Positions 15,465 through 22,730 of a DNA stretch of 46,774 nucleotides are shown piece after piece; positions within the stretch are counted from its first letter, which is position 1; each line of letters opens with the position of its first letter. Where the stretch lies: positions 1 through 46,774 of IMG/VR virus record IMGVR_UViG_3300025151_000064, one strand, 5' to 3'. Under the pieces are notes generated by a model. The model saw nothing but the letters and a program-made list of their open reading frames with translations. It was not told the DNA's origin and searched no databases. Source of the DNA: a virus. The position numbers and the translations under genes are program-made.

Positions 15465-15647
15465 ATGGTGATTTGTTACCAGTGCGGACACCCCGCAGAA
15501 CTTGTTGAAACAGAATTTTCCGAAGACAGCTATGGCCTCTGCTCAATCCGAGGTCCATACCTAGCACACACCAGTTATCATACCGAAAAAGCAACCGAAT
15601 GTTGCGAATCTACTGAGTGGACTGAAATTGAAGAGGAGGACGAGTAA
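15465..15647 (+). CDS. Small acidic zinc-binding protein
   Basis: 60 residues with GAGGAG 9 bases before the ATG. It begins VICYQCGHPAELVETEF (CxxC at 4-7) and has a second Cys pair ECCES near residues 46-47, then ends in a very acidic EIEEEDE. This is the third Cys-rich small protein between the polymerase and the primase, and it heads the primase operon. Function unknown. Confidence 0.6.
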   Translation: MVICYQCGHPAELVETEFSEDSYGLCSIRGPYLAHTSYHTEKATECCESTEWTEIEEEDE

Positions 15648-15730
15648 TGAATTGGTTGCAGAAAATGCAAAGGTAACATAGTTTTAACCTAACCGAACAA
15701 CAACTAATCGAACTAATTAGGAGAGCCAAA

Positions 15731-17761
15731 ATGGCAAAAGTAAAAGGAAACGAGCAATCAAAGCTCAGAGTGTTTACTCACCACGGTGTGAGTCTCAATG
15801 ACAGTGGATCTCAGGCAGTTGGGGACTGCCCCTTCTGCGACAAGGAGAAGAAGTTCTATGTCTCCAAATCACGGGGACAGTACCACTGCAAAGTCTGCGG
15901 AGTGAAAGGCAATACATACACTTTCCTCTCAGAGATGGCGAAGCTCTGCAAAGACGCTACGTCTGAAAAGCAATTCAAGTCTTTCGCTAAGGATCGTGGA
16001 ATCGATGTCAATGTACTCAAGCGTAACGGGCTTGGGTACGATGGTGCATTGGAACGATGGCTGATGCCAGTCCTCAACTCTGAGGGAAATCTTGTTAACC
16101 TGATGACCTACGATGAATCTCTGGAAAAAGGGAAGACTCGCAGTACTCCAACTTGTGCGAGACATCTCTACGGGGTTAACAAGCTTGCTGACAGTGGCCC
16201 CATCTACGTTTGTGAAGGTGAGTGGGATGCTCTGGCTCTGGAGAGCCTGCTGGACAAAGCTGGAGTTACTACGGCATCTGTAGTAGCTGTTCCGGGGGCT
16301 GAGACATTCAAAAAAGAATGGGTGAAACATTTCGATAAACGTGATGTGATCCTGCTTTATGATAACGATGCGTCTGGTCAGGATGGTAAAATCAAAGTGA
16401 TCGAAATCCTAACCGACAAAGCCAAGTCAATCCGCTCGATTGTCTGGCCCTCTACCACCCCAGAAAAGTATGATATCCGAGATCTCATATCTGACCATGG
16501 TCTTAAGAAGACTACGTGGAAGCGTCTTCAGGAATTGCTGCAAGATGATTCCGGTCAGCCCTCAAAGCCAAAGATCAAGAGAACCTCTTTCAAAAGTGTC
16601 CTAAAGGATTTCAAAGCAAGTCTCCACTTTGATAAGGACATGGAAGAGGCACTCTTGATCACTTTGGCTACCGTGATCAGTAACAAGATTCCCGGCGACC
16701 CTCTTTGGATCTACGTAGTTGGACCTCCCGGATGTGGTAAGTCCATGATGCTACAAAGCTTCATGCACGCTCAGGAGTGTATCTTCCGCTCCAAGCTGAC
16801 TGCAACCTCACTGGTATCTGGAATGCGTCAGGACGATGGCTCAGACCCCTCTCTGCTTGCTCAGTTGGATGAGTGTACTTTGGTCATCAAAGACTTCACA
16901 GCAGTGAAAGCATTGCCTCTGGTGGTTCAGGAGAACCTTTATGGGATACTCAGAGATGCCTACGATGGGAATGTACTTGTCGAATATGGGAATGGAGTGA
17001 AGCGTAACTACCCCAAAGTCCACTTCAGTATCGTGGCTGGGATCACGGACGTTGTCCACGGTGACAATCGTGCTGCTCTTGGTGAGCGATTCCTAAAGGT
17101 CGAAGTGATACCCTCCGACAGAGAGTATAACCAAGAAGCTCAGATCCGTGCATCGCTGACTAATGCGATTGCCAATCGACGGGCTGAGGATGGTCTGAAG
17201 GATAGTGTGCAAGCATTCATCTGGCATCTTTCCGAGACCTTCGATCTGGAGAAGCTTCCAGCAGTGCCACCATGGGTTGTGGATCGTATCGTCTCATTGT
17301 GTCAAATCATCGGTAGCCTCCGAGCATCTGTACTACGAGAACGAAGTGACGATGTATCCTATCGTCCCCGCCCAGAAATTGGTACCAGATTAGCCAATCA
17401 GATACTTAAGCTGGGACGGGCCTGTGCGCTCGTAGCAGGCAAGGACGAGATTGATGAGGATATATACCAGATCATGCAGAAAGTCGCATTCTCGACCGCT
17501 CACGGCTATCAGAGCGACATTGTGCGGGAACTGGTACACTATCCCAAGGGATTGACCATTGAAGAACTGTGTCAAAACCTACAATTAACAACTTCTACTG
17601 TTCATCGTAGGCTAGATGACCTCCAACAGCTTAAAATAGTAGTATCGCAGAAGCGGAAGGATAAGAGGCGTGGTAGACCTACCAATGTCTGGAAAGTCAC
17701 TGACATGATGCGAGACCACTGGGACAAAGCCGAGGTTAACATTAGAAGAGTTATAAGATGA
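15731..17761 (+). CDS. DNA primase-helicase: CHC2 zinc finger, TOPRIM, AAA+ and winged helix
   Basis: 676 residues. Synthesises primers and unwinds the fork. CHC2-type zinc finger with CPFC (33-36) and CKVC (53-56); TOPRIM motifs YVCEGEWDALAL (159-170, Glu162) and LLYDNDASGQD (208-218); Walker A GPPGCGKS (331-338); a Walker B-like LDECTLVIKD (379-388); and GERFLKVEV (451-459) with a likely arginine finger. The last 100 residues hold a winged-helix signature (LTIEELCQNLQLTTSTVHRRLDDLQQL) and a basic RGRP tail. The ATPase does not look like DnaB/T7 gp4. AGGAGAG lies before the ATG. Confidence 0.88.
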   Translation: MAKVKGNEQSKLRVFTHHGVSLNDSGSQAVGDCPFCDKEKKFYVSKSRGQYHCKVCGVKGNTYTFLSEMAKLCKDATSEKQFKSFAKDRGIDVNVLKRNGLGYDGALERWLMPVLNSEGNLVNLMTYDESLEKGKTRSTPTCARHLYGVNKLADSGPIYVCEGEWDALALESLLDKAGVTTASVVAVPGAETFKKEWVKHFDKRDVILLYDNDASGQDGKIKVIEILTDKAKSIRSIVWPSTTPEKYDIRDLISDHGLKKTTWKRLQELLQDDSGQPSKPKIKRTSFKSVLKDFKASLHFDKDMEEALLITLATVISNKIPGDPLWIYVVGPPGCGKSMMLQSFMHAQECIFRSKLTATSLVSGMRQDDGSDPSLLAQLDECTLVIKDFTAVKALPLVVQENLYGILRDAYDGNVLVEYGNGVKRNYPKVHFSIVAGITDVVHGDNRAALGERFLKVEVIPSDREYNQEAQIRASLTNAIANRRAEDGLKDSVQAFIWHLSETFDLEKLPAVPPWVVDRIVSLCQIIGSLRASVLRERSDDVSYRPRPEIGTRLANQILKLGRACALVAGKDEIDEDIYQIMQKVAFSTAHGYQSDIVRELVHYPKGLTIEELCQNLQLTTSTVHRRLDDLQQLKIVVSQKRKDKRRGRPTNVWKVTDMMRDHWDKAEVNIRRVIR

Positions 17762-17988
17762 TATCACATAGCAGCAGGTTCTCGTCAGACGATACTGATG
17801 AACGATACCAGCGTGCTGTTCACAACATATTCGATTACGTCCGTCAGGTAGGCTTCCAAGAGGGTCTTACAATGGAGGAACTCTTGGGAGTCATGACGGT
17901 GTGTCGAGGTTCGCTGGAATTGAATCTAGCCCTATCAAATTTAAGAAAAAAATTAGAAGAAAACGAAAGTGAGGAAGATGATGAGTAG
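17758..17988 (+). CDS. Hypothetical helical protein
   Basis: 76 residues starting in an ATGA overlap with the primase-helicase stop, so it is translationally coupled. Mostly helical: RYQRAVHNIFDYVRQVGF and TMEELLGVMTVCRGSLELNLALSNLRKKL, with an acidic C terminus (EENESEEDDE). Such small coupled proteins behind a helicase are often accessory factors or loaders; this is inference from position. No family recognised. Confidence 0.65.
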   Translation: MISHSSRFSSDDTDERYQRAVHNIFDYVRQVGFQEGLTMEELLGVMTVCRGSLELNLALSNLRKKLEENESEEDDE

Positions 17989-18355
17989 CGGTTTTCAAAT
18001 TGAGATGCGTTTGGTGATGCTGGAGGATCAGGATCAGGGACCACGACAGTTCCTTGGTGTTGGTGGATACAGTGTATCCCCGAAAGACATCTACGACATC
18101 GACAAACATGATGCAGTCAGATTACGTATGGCAGCAGTGTCGTCAGAGCTTCTCAATCGAGCTTACATGGCTCTGGTTGATGAGAAGGTGGAACTCGATG
18201 AGATCCATGAAGAGACATTGTCAGCAGATCAAATAGTACGAATGGCTGATCTAGTTCGGGTAGGTAAATACAGTACCACCGCCCTGATGCGTACCCATGA
18301 CGATGGTAAAAAAGAACTTACATTCACGATGACACCCGAAGGTGAAGTGAATTAA
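17981..18355 (+). CDS. Hypothetical protein at the end of the replication operon
   Basis: 124 residues from the ATG at 17981, preferred because GAGGAAG (17971-17977) is optimally placed; it overlaps the previous gene. Sequence is mixed alpha/beta, with MRLVMLEDQDQGPRQFLGVG near the N terminus and ADLVRVGKYSTTALMRTHDDG in the C-terminal half. No catalytic motif seen. The last codons overlap a perfect 15-bp palindrome (18347-18361), so the operon boundary is a control point. Confidence 0.6.
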   Translation: MSSGFQIEMRLVMLEDQDQGPRQFLGVGGYSVSPKDIYDIDKHDAVRLRMAAVSSELLNRAYMALVDEKVELDEIHEETLSADQIVRMADLVRVGKYSTTALMRTHDDGKKELTFTMTPEGEVN

Positions 18356-18386
18356 ATTCACGAAATTGATACCTATAGTATGTATC
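18347..18386 (+). promoter_or_regulatory. Palindromic operator-like motif plus conserved box (site 2)
   Basis: GTGAATTAAATTCAC (18347-18361) is followed by GAAATTGATACCTATAGTAT. The layout is the same as site 1 at 15348: palindrome, four to five bases, then ACCTAT. AT-rich sequence with TCTATAAAT lies before the ribosome site of the 18422 gene, giving a plausible promoter about 50 bases from the ATG. Confidence 0.55.
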
Positions 18387-18421
18387 TTTTTATTCTATAA
18401 ATCACGAGGTGAGAGAGTAGC

Positions 18422-19705
18422 ATGCCTAAAAAGACCAAAAAACGCCCCCCTGCGACCCCCCAAGTAGGGATCAGGGAGTTAGTATGGGTTGACCCCACAT
18501 CATTAGATGATAACCCCTTGAACTGGCGTAAGCACCCTCCCAAGCAGCGATCAGCCATTGGAGCATCCATCAAAAACAATGGATGGGCTGATGCCCTAAA
18601 GTTCAATGAGAACACTGGCAAGCTGATTGATGGTCATGGGCGTAAGCAAGTCGCCATTGAAAATGGAATTGATTCCGTTCCTGTTTTGATTGGTTGGTGG
18701 AGCGAGGATCAGGAAAAGGACTTGCTAGCTACTCTCGACCCTCTTGGTTCCATGGCAGAGACTGATGCCGAAGCTTTGCAGGCTCTCACCAAATCCTTAA
18801 AGCAGGATGAAGACAGGTTGGAGAACCTAGCAGACGAAGAGGCACGAGTCCTCGAAACATTTACTCACCAGCTAGACTCCTACGCATTTGATGTTGGGAT
18901 TGGTAACGCACCAGCTTCATTCCTCAACCGCCAGAAGATTGTTAGTGATCGAGAACAGGAAGAGATTCTAGATCCAGCACGAAGACAAGTCGAGTACGAT
19001 GAATCTGTTGTCACTTACGAAGTGAACGAAGATGTATTCTTCGAAGGCTACGGAGATATCCCTGCCCTCGACCCAGAAGGAATTGCAACGCAGCCACCAA
19101 CTATCACTTGGGATCGTCAGGACAAGACAAACGTACCTGAAGCTTGGTACTGTTACTCAGCACGACCATTCCCGGAAGACCGAGTTGGGGGTACTCTTGG
19201 ATTCTTCACCGAAGACCACAGATTCGAAAAGGTTTGGCAGCGTAAGAAAGAGTTTGTAAAAATACTTGTCGAGGACGAATGGGACGCAGTAGTTGCTCCA
19301 GATTTCTCAACTTGGTCTAGCTGGCCCTTCCCTGTTCGACTTTATAATGTGTATAGAAGTCGGTGGTGTGCTAGGTTTTGGCAGGAGTTCGGAATCAAAG
19401 TCATCCCGACACTACCTTGGGGTGGTGATCCCGAAGAAAATGCTCCGTTCATGTATGAGTCTCTCCCAGAAAACTGCCCACTCGTAGCAACGCAGTGTAG
19501 GGTAACGAAGGGGGATCGTAAAGCTTGGGCTAGTTTTGCTCGTGCCATGCATGTTGCAAACGAGTGTATTCAGCCTCAAGGTGTTATAATATACGGAGGG
19601 ATTGAGCTAAGGGAAAAGTTCATTCGCAATTTGCCAAAAGGGCCGGAATACATATTTTTAGATGCCTTCATGACTAAGCGGAGGCACAGACTAAAGAGAA
19701 GTTGA
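18422..19705 (+). CDS. ParB-like nuclease domain fused to DUF4417
   Basis: 427 residues. N-terminal part (about 18-100) is ParB/Srx-like: ELVWVDPTSLDDNPLNWRKH, then IGASIKNNGWADAL and GKLIDGHGRKQVAIENG, with the GHGR motif of ParB-type DNA-binding or nuclease domains. The C-terminal half (about 245-420) resembles DUF4417: VVAPDFSTWSSWP, LYNVYRSRWCARFWQEFGIK, VIPTLPWGGD. Phage ParB-like proteins act in genome modification, partition or as nucleases; DUF4417 has no known function. GAGGTGAG precedes the start, and it heads the unit after palindrome site 2. Confidence 0.8.
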   Translation: MPKKTKKRPPATPQVGIRELVWVDPTSLDDNPLNWRKHPPKQRSAIGASIKNNGWADALKFNENTGKLIDGHGRKQVAIENGIDSVPVLIGWWSEDQEKDLLATLDPLGSMAETDAEALQALTKSLKQDEDRLENLADEEARVLETFTHQLDSYAFDVGIGNAPASFLNRQKIVSDREQEEILDPARRQVEYDESVVTYEVNEDVFFEGYGDIPALDPEGIATQPPTITWDRQDKTNVPEAWYCYSARPFPEDRVGGTLGFFTEDHRFEKVWQRKKEFVKILVEDEWDAVVAPDFSTWSSWPFPVRLYNVYRSRWCARFWQEFGIKVIPTLPWGGDPEENAPFMYESLPENCPLVATQCRVTKGDRKAWASFARAMHVANECIQPQGVIIYGGIELREKFIRNLPKGPEYIFLDAFMTKRRHRLKRS

Positions 19706-19706
19706 G

Positions 19707-20285
19707 ATGGAACGAAAACGATTCAGACCGCAATTCAATGGCGACCCATTTTCCTTTCAGGATGAGTGGGTCGACATGCGTTACTCACGCAAAAGATACA
19801 AAGAAGGCAAAGGGACCCTAGAGTCTTACAAGAAAGATCTTGAAGGCTTGTGGTCGAATGTTGTTAGGGCGCACGAGCGTTACAACAAAGGGGATCAGAC
19901 TAAAGAATCCAACCGGGCAATGTCTCGTGCGGAGAATGCATTTGGTCGTAAGCTTCAAAGTATTAAACGTACCGGCGGTAAGGTAAAGATTAGTAAATCT
20001 GGTCACCTGATGATCGACGGGAAGACGGTTGCCAAACGTGGTGGTGCCAAAGTCGGAGGTAAGAAAAACCTCAAGGCAGGTGGTATCTATGAGATGTACA
20101 AAATTAGCGGTAAGCAGTATCGACATGCTGGTCGACCAAATCAAAAGAAGGGCGATGACAGATATCGTGGATCAGAAAAAGCCGCAGCACATCGTAAGAG
20201 TAGGACTGCCTACCAAAAAGATTACAGGGCAAGAATCAAAGCTGGGACTCATACTCCTAAGAAACGAAAGAAGAAAAAGAAATGA
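19707..20285 (+). CDS. Very basic lysine-rich protein
   Basis: 192 residues, one base after the ParB-DUF4417 gene. The first 80 residues contain charged helix (YSRKRYKEGKGTLESYKKDLEGL). A small basic beta segment (GGKVKISKSGHLMIDGKTV) follows, and the end is extremely basic (AHRKSRTAYQKDYRARIK...KKRKKKKK). Such composition implies nucleic-acid binding, for DNA condensation or capsid entry. It begins a run of six basic small genes. No family recognised. Confidence 0.65.
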   Translation: MERKRFRPQFNGDPFSFQDEWVDMRYSRKRYKEGKGTLESYKKDLEGLWSNVVRAHERYNKGDQTKESNRAMSRAENAFGRKLQSIKRTGGKVKISKSGHLMIDGKTVAKRGGAKVGGKKNLKAGGIYEMYKISGKQYRHAGRPNQKKGDDRYRGSEKAAAHRKSRTAYQKDYRARIKAGTHTPKKRKKKKK

Positions 20286-20560
20286 TTAAGAAAAATAGAA
20301 GCTCGATGAATGTGAGGAAAAAACTCCTCCCAGCTAAAAAAAAGACCATCCTTAAAAATAGCAGAGCAGACGGTGGCAATCATACTAGAGAGCAAGGTTA
20401 TAAAGCTTTGAGCCTTGGGCGACCCAGAGGTATTAGCGGTAAAAAAAGTGACCATGGCGGTATTGCAGGCCAAGGAGCCTCCTTCCGAAAAGGGGGAGGA
20501 GTCAAAGGTACTGCCATAAGAAAAGTTCCAAAAGACACTTACAAACGTAAAAAGAAATAA
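20282..20560 (+). CDS. Lysine/glycine-rich microprotein 1
   Basis: 92 residues, starting within the previous stop (ATGA). Both ends are Lys-rich (KKNRSSMNVRKKLL, TYKRKKK) around a Gly-rich centre (GRPRGISGKKSDHGG). Looks intrinsically disordered and nucleic-acid-binding. One of a cluster of similar-sized basic proteins at 20.3-22.2 kb, which recalls the set at 36.3-36.9 kb. Function unknown. Confidence 0.6.
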   Translation: MIKKNRSSMNVRKKLLPAKKKTILKNSRADGGNHTREQGYKALSLGRPRGISGKKSDHGGIAGQGASFRKGGGVKGTAIRKVPKDTYKRKKK

Positions 20561-20570
20561 AAGGGCTTGG

Positions 20571-20624
20571 GCTAGCACTAGCAAAGGGGTTCGGCTACTC
20601 AATCTCTAGCTAGTGCTGGCTTTT
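20571..20624 (+). terminator. Long hairpin between microprotein genes, terminator-like
   Basis: GCTAGCACTAGC (20571-20582) pairs with GCTAGTGCTGGC (20609-20620), 12 bp with one G-U, around a 26-base loop, and is followed by TTTT. The weak U-tract suggests a partial terminator or an RNA-processing site between 20560 and 20645. Confidence 0.5.
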
Positions 20625-20644
20625 AGCACGAAAGGAAAATTGCA

Positions 20645-20839
20645 ATGGCTAAAATGAGATCACTTCAACAACACAATCGAGAACAAGCTACGTTGCGTAA
20701 AGTAATAGACCGACAGAAATTTGGTCCGAAAAAACTGTATAGAAAACCACCACCTGCTCCTCTTATGAAATCACCGAGGAGTTCCAAAATAAATGCAATG
20801 AAAGCTAAGTTGAAAAAAGAACAAGCTAAAAAGAAATGA
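20645..20839 (+). CDS. Lysine-rich microprotein 2
   Basis: 64 residues with AAAGGA 7 bases before the ATG. The sequence is Gln/Arg/Lys-rich (SLQQHNREQATLRKVIDRQK), has a proline patch (KPPPAPLMKSP) and ends in KLKKEQAKKK. Its stop overlaps the next start. No recognisable domain; probably disordered and nucleic-acid-binding. Confidence 0.6.
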   Translation: MAKMRSLQQHNREQATLRKVIDRQKFGPKKLYRKPPPAPLMKSPRSSKINAMKAKLKKEQAKKK

Positions 20840-20991
20840 CACACTTAGCAGCGTACATTCATCATCGAAAACTAAAGCGGGAGAGCTTGGAAAAGTCTTT
20901 TCTCCCAGAAGTAGAAAAGCAAAAGCTACGGGAGAAATATTATGCCAAGGCCAAAGAACAAACTCAAAGCACAACACAAACACAGTCGTGA
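20836..20991 (+). CDS. Microprotein 3, helical and charged
   Basis: 51 residues. The start overlaps the previous stop (ATGA). MTHLAAYIHHRKLKRESLEK begins a long charged helix that continues through EVEKQKLREKYYAKAKEQ and ends in a Thr/Gln tail. The downstream 50 bases also encode the start of the next gene in another frame. Below normal gene-caller size; support is the coupling and the uninterrupted array. Confidence 0.5.
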   Translation: MTHLAAYIHHRKLKRESLEKSFLPEVEKQKLREKYYAKAKEQTQSTTQTQS

Positions 20992-21082
20992 TGCTGCTTA
21001 CAAACGGAAGAAGAAAGCGTCCTACAAGGGCGATCCTATGAAGAACTTTATCGACAAACAGTCTAAAAAAATGAAAGGTTAG
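20942..21082 (+). CDS. Lysine-rich microprotein 4
   Basis: 46 residues with a GGGAGA ribosome site and 50 bases of overlap with the previous gene in another frame. MPRPKNKLKAQHKHSRDAAY and KRKKKASYKGDP show extreme basicity; the tail is KQSKKMKG. It fits the same class as its neighbours. Confidence 0.5.
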   Translation: MPRPKNKLKAQHKHSRDAAYKRKKKASYKGDPMKNFIDKQSKKMKG

Positions 21083-21086
21083 ACAA

Positions 21087-21257
21087 ATGGCTTCACTACG
21101 AGGAAGAGCAAAGTACGTCAAGAACGTCAGACATCAATTAAAGAAGGCTACATCCGGGAAGAAATCCACGACAGAAGCTCTCAAAACTGTCAAAGGTATG
21201 CAAAAAGGTCGGAAGAAATTCCGAAAGATTAAACCTGTAAGGCTCGACGAAGTCTAA
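21087..21257 (+). CDS. Lysine-rich microprotein 5
   Basis: 56 residues, four bases after the previous stop. MASLRGRAKYVKNVRHQLKK is followed by a Ser/Thr/Lys-rich stretch (ATSGKKSTTEALKTVKG) and KKFRKIKPVRLDEV. Last gene of the basic cluster before a strong terminator, so it is a real end of a transcript. Function unknown. Confidence 0.55.
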   Translation: MASLRGRAKYVKNVRHQLKKATSGKKSTTEALKTVKGMQKGRKKFRKIKPVRLDEV

Positions 21258-21292
21258 TTTAAGTACAGTTTTTCGCTACTTTAGGCTGTATC

Positions 21293-21329
21293 AACCCACC
21301 AACTTAATGCAAGTTCGGTGGGTTTTTTT
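21293..21329 (+). terminator. Strong intrinsic terminator after the basic cluster
   Basis: AACCCACC plus AACTT (21293-21305), five-base loop, AAGTT (21311-21315), one bulged C, GGTGGGTT (21317-21324), then a run of seven T to 21329. Ends the 18.4-21.3 kb transcription unit. Confidence 0.9.
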
Positions 21330-21373
21330 ATGCATTGATTGATCTAAAAGGTACTTATGGGTAAACTTAGGGC

Positions 21374-21976
21374 ATGAGCAAGCAAACTGAAAACCTGACC
21401 AACGACTTTGAACAAGCCCCATCCTCCAAACGAAAAGGAGGACGACCAAGTAAGTTGAAACAACTGCTGGAGAATCGTGAGCAATATGACAAGATGCTCC
21501 AGTATTTAAGGCTAGGTGCCACGATCACATCGGTATGCGGTGTTCTGGGTATTGCTCCGAATACATTTGCTCAATGGATGCATAAAGGCAGGGATGCTGC
21601 CAAAGGTATGTATCGTGAGTTTTATTGGGATGTGATCGAATCTATCGGGCATGCATCTGTCATGGTGGAGGCGCAGATCAAGGTTAACAACCCCATGGCA
21701 TGGCTGAAAAATGGGCCACGGAGACTGCTTGGGGACGAGTGGCGGGACGACCCTGAATCTGTCTCCATCATGCGGATGGAAGGCGAAGTCGATCACCAAC
21801 ATGTTATCTATGACGGTCGCGCCCCGGCCACGGATGAAACTTTAGCGGCTGCTCTAACAGAGCTAAAGAACGCTGGACTACTGGATTTCAAGCAGAATAT
21901 AATCGACGGTAGTGTTATGGGAGGCGACTCAAGTGAGGTCAGTCCCGAAGAGATCTCCCTCCCAGATAAAGAATGA
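21374..21976 (+). CDS. Terminase small subunit-like HTH protein
   Basis: 200 residues. After a disordered start comes KRKGGRPSKLKQLL, then a helix-turn-helix in YLRLGATITSVCGVLGIAPNTFAQWMHKG (about 44-72), the arrangement of phage terminase small subunits that recognise the packaging site. The central helices (YREFYWDVIESIGHASVMVEAQIKV) would form the oligomer, and the rest is acidic. It lies about 7 kb before the large terminase, unusually far, so another HTH role remains possible. Confidence 0.65.
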   Translation: MSKQTENLTNDFEQAPSSKRKGGRPSKLKQLLENREQYDKMLQYLRLGATITSVCGVLGIAPNTFAQWMHKGRDAAKGMYREFYWDVIESIGHASVMVEAQIKVNNPMAWLKNGPRRLLGDEWRDDPESVSIMRMEGEVDHQHVIYDGRAPATDETLAAALTELKNAGLLDFKQNIIDGSVMGGDSSEVSPEEISLPDKE

Positions 21977-22031
21977 CCCCCTATGCTTGAGCGGTCAAGC
22001 ACATAGTATCGAAAACAAAAAGGCATTTGAA

Positions 22032-22229
22032 ATGGCGAGACTAAAAAGATCGAAACGACGACGCAAGCTTAAGAAGGCTGGAAAAATGGGTGCTGCTGTC
22101 ACCCTCGGTAGACTAGGTGGAGAAGTAGGTGGTCCTCGTCGTGACGCAGTCCTCTCGAAAAAGCGTAAACGCAAGATCGCCCAGATGGGTGCTGCTGCCA
22201 AGCATGGCTACAAATATAAGGGTCGATAA
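22032..22229 (+). CDS. Basic microprotein with GRLGGxxGG / IAxxGAxAxHG motifs
   Basis: 65 residues from the ATG at 22032; longer upstream extension is rejected because it reads through the terminase-like gene. Arg/Lys-rich start (RLKRSKRRRKLKK), then GAAVTLGRLGGEVGGPRRDA and KRKRKIAQMGAAAKHG. The pattern resembles the small LGRLGGxKGGxxRA...IAxxAAxAR motif of many bacterial and phage DNA-associated proteins. A terminator follows at 22284. Confidence 0.6.
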   Translation: MARLKRSKRRRKLKKAGKMGAAVTLGRLGGEVGGPRRDAVLSKKRKRKIAQMGAAAKHGYKYKGR

Positions 22230-22283
22230 CGGGTGGTTTGAAGAACGCGCGTGGAAAAATTTTTTTTTGCTCAACTCACTGAA

Positions 22284-22313
22284 GGGTCAGCCGACTAGGG
22301 GCTGGCCTTTTTT
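22284..22313 (+). terminator. Intrinsic terminator, module 1
   Basis: GGTCAGCC (22285-22292), seven-base loop, GGCTGGCC (22300-22307) and TTTTTT to 22313. Ends the rightward transcript of the 21.4-22.2 kb genes and opens the first repeat module. A T-tract with eight or more T lies 15 bases upstream. Confidence 0.85.
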
Positions 22314-22325
22314 CGTGCGATGACC

Positions 22326-22470
22326 TGTAAAGAGGGCCGATTAGACGAGACCCCCAAGATACATGTAAAGAGGGCCGACAAGACAGGGGTACCTACCGAG
22401 TCCGAGTGTGGTGTAAAGAGGGCCGTCTAGACCGACCTTCCCGAAGGGTTACCCCTCCGAGTCGGCCTTT
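22326..22470 (+). repeat. GC-rich repeat cluster, module 1 (three copies)
   Basis: TGTAAAGAGGGCCG occurs exactly three times: 22326-22339, 22364-22377 and 22412-22425. A matching right arm, CGGCCTTT (22463-22470), follows the third copy, so any of the three GGCCG arms could pair with it and form a terminator-like hairpin ahead of TTTCC. The gap 22230-22730 contains no gene; it holds this cluster, the terminator and the AT-rich promoter region. Confidence 0.75.
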
Positions 22471-22599
22471 CCTTCATGACTTGAAATGATCTAGGTAGTT
22501 CGCCAATGCCATCTCTATCGGCCATAATATCACCACGTATCCTATCCAGCTTAATGCTTCTAACATTTTTAGACTCCCGAATTAAAACCATAAATTAAC

Positions 22600-22672
22600 T
22601 ACCTATAGTATCGGTGCATTAATTCTAAAAACTTTACGGAATTCCTTATTATTACCCTTTACAATGTCGATT
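22600..22672 (+). promoter_or_regulatory. AT-rich promoter region, module 1
   Basis: TACCTATAGTATCGG (22600-22614) repeats the box seen at 18370. TTTACAATGTCGATTCTATT runs from 22658; TGTCGATT (22665-22672) is shared with the other two modules and lies 66 bases before the ATG of the Gp88 gene. Either TATTAG or TAAGAT could be the -10. Confidence in exact hexamers is low. Confidence 0.5.
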
Positions 22673-22730
22673 CTATTAGAGTAAGATAAAAACCTACTTA
22701 ATTAATCCCTAGTTTTAAGGAACTAAAAAC

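Noticed and set aside
15650-15676. Nine-codon ORF (MNWLQKMQR) between 15647 and 15731
   Set aside because: An ATG overlaps the previous stop, but nine codons without other support are not enough to call a gene.
22129-22323. Open frame on the plus strand overlapping the 22032 gene
   Set aside because: It has no ribosome site and runs across the intrinsic terminator at 22284-22313; it is a shadow frame.
22326-22470. CRISPR-like array of 14-bp repeats
   Set aside because: The repeats are too short, spacers are only 24-34 bases and unequal, there are just three copies, and no cas genes or leader are present.
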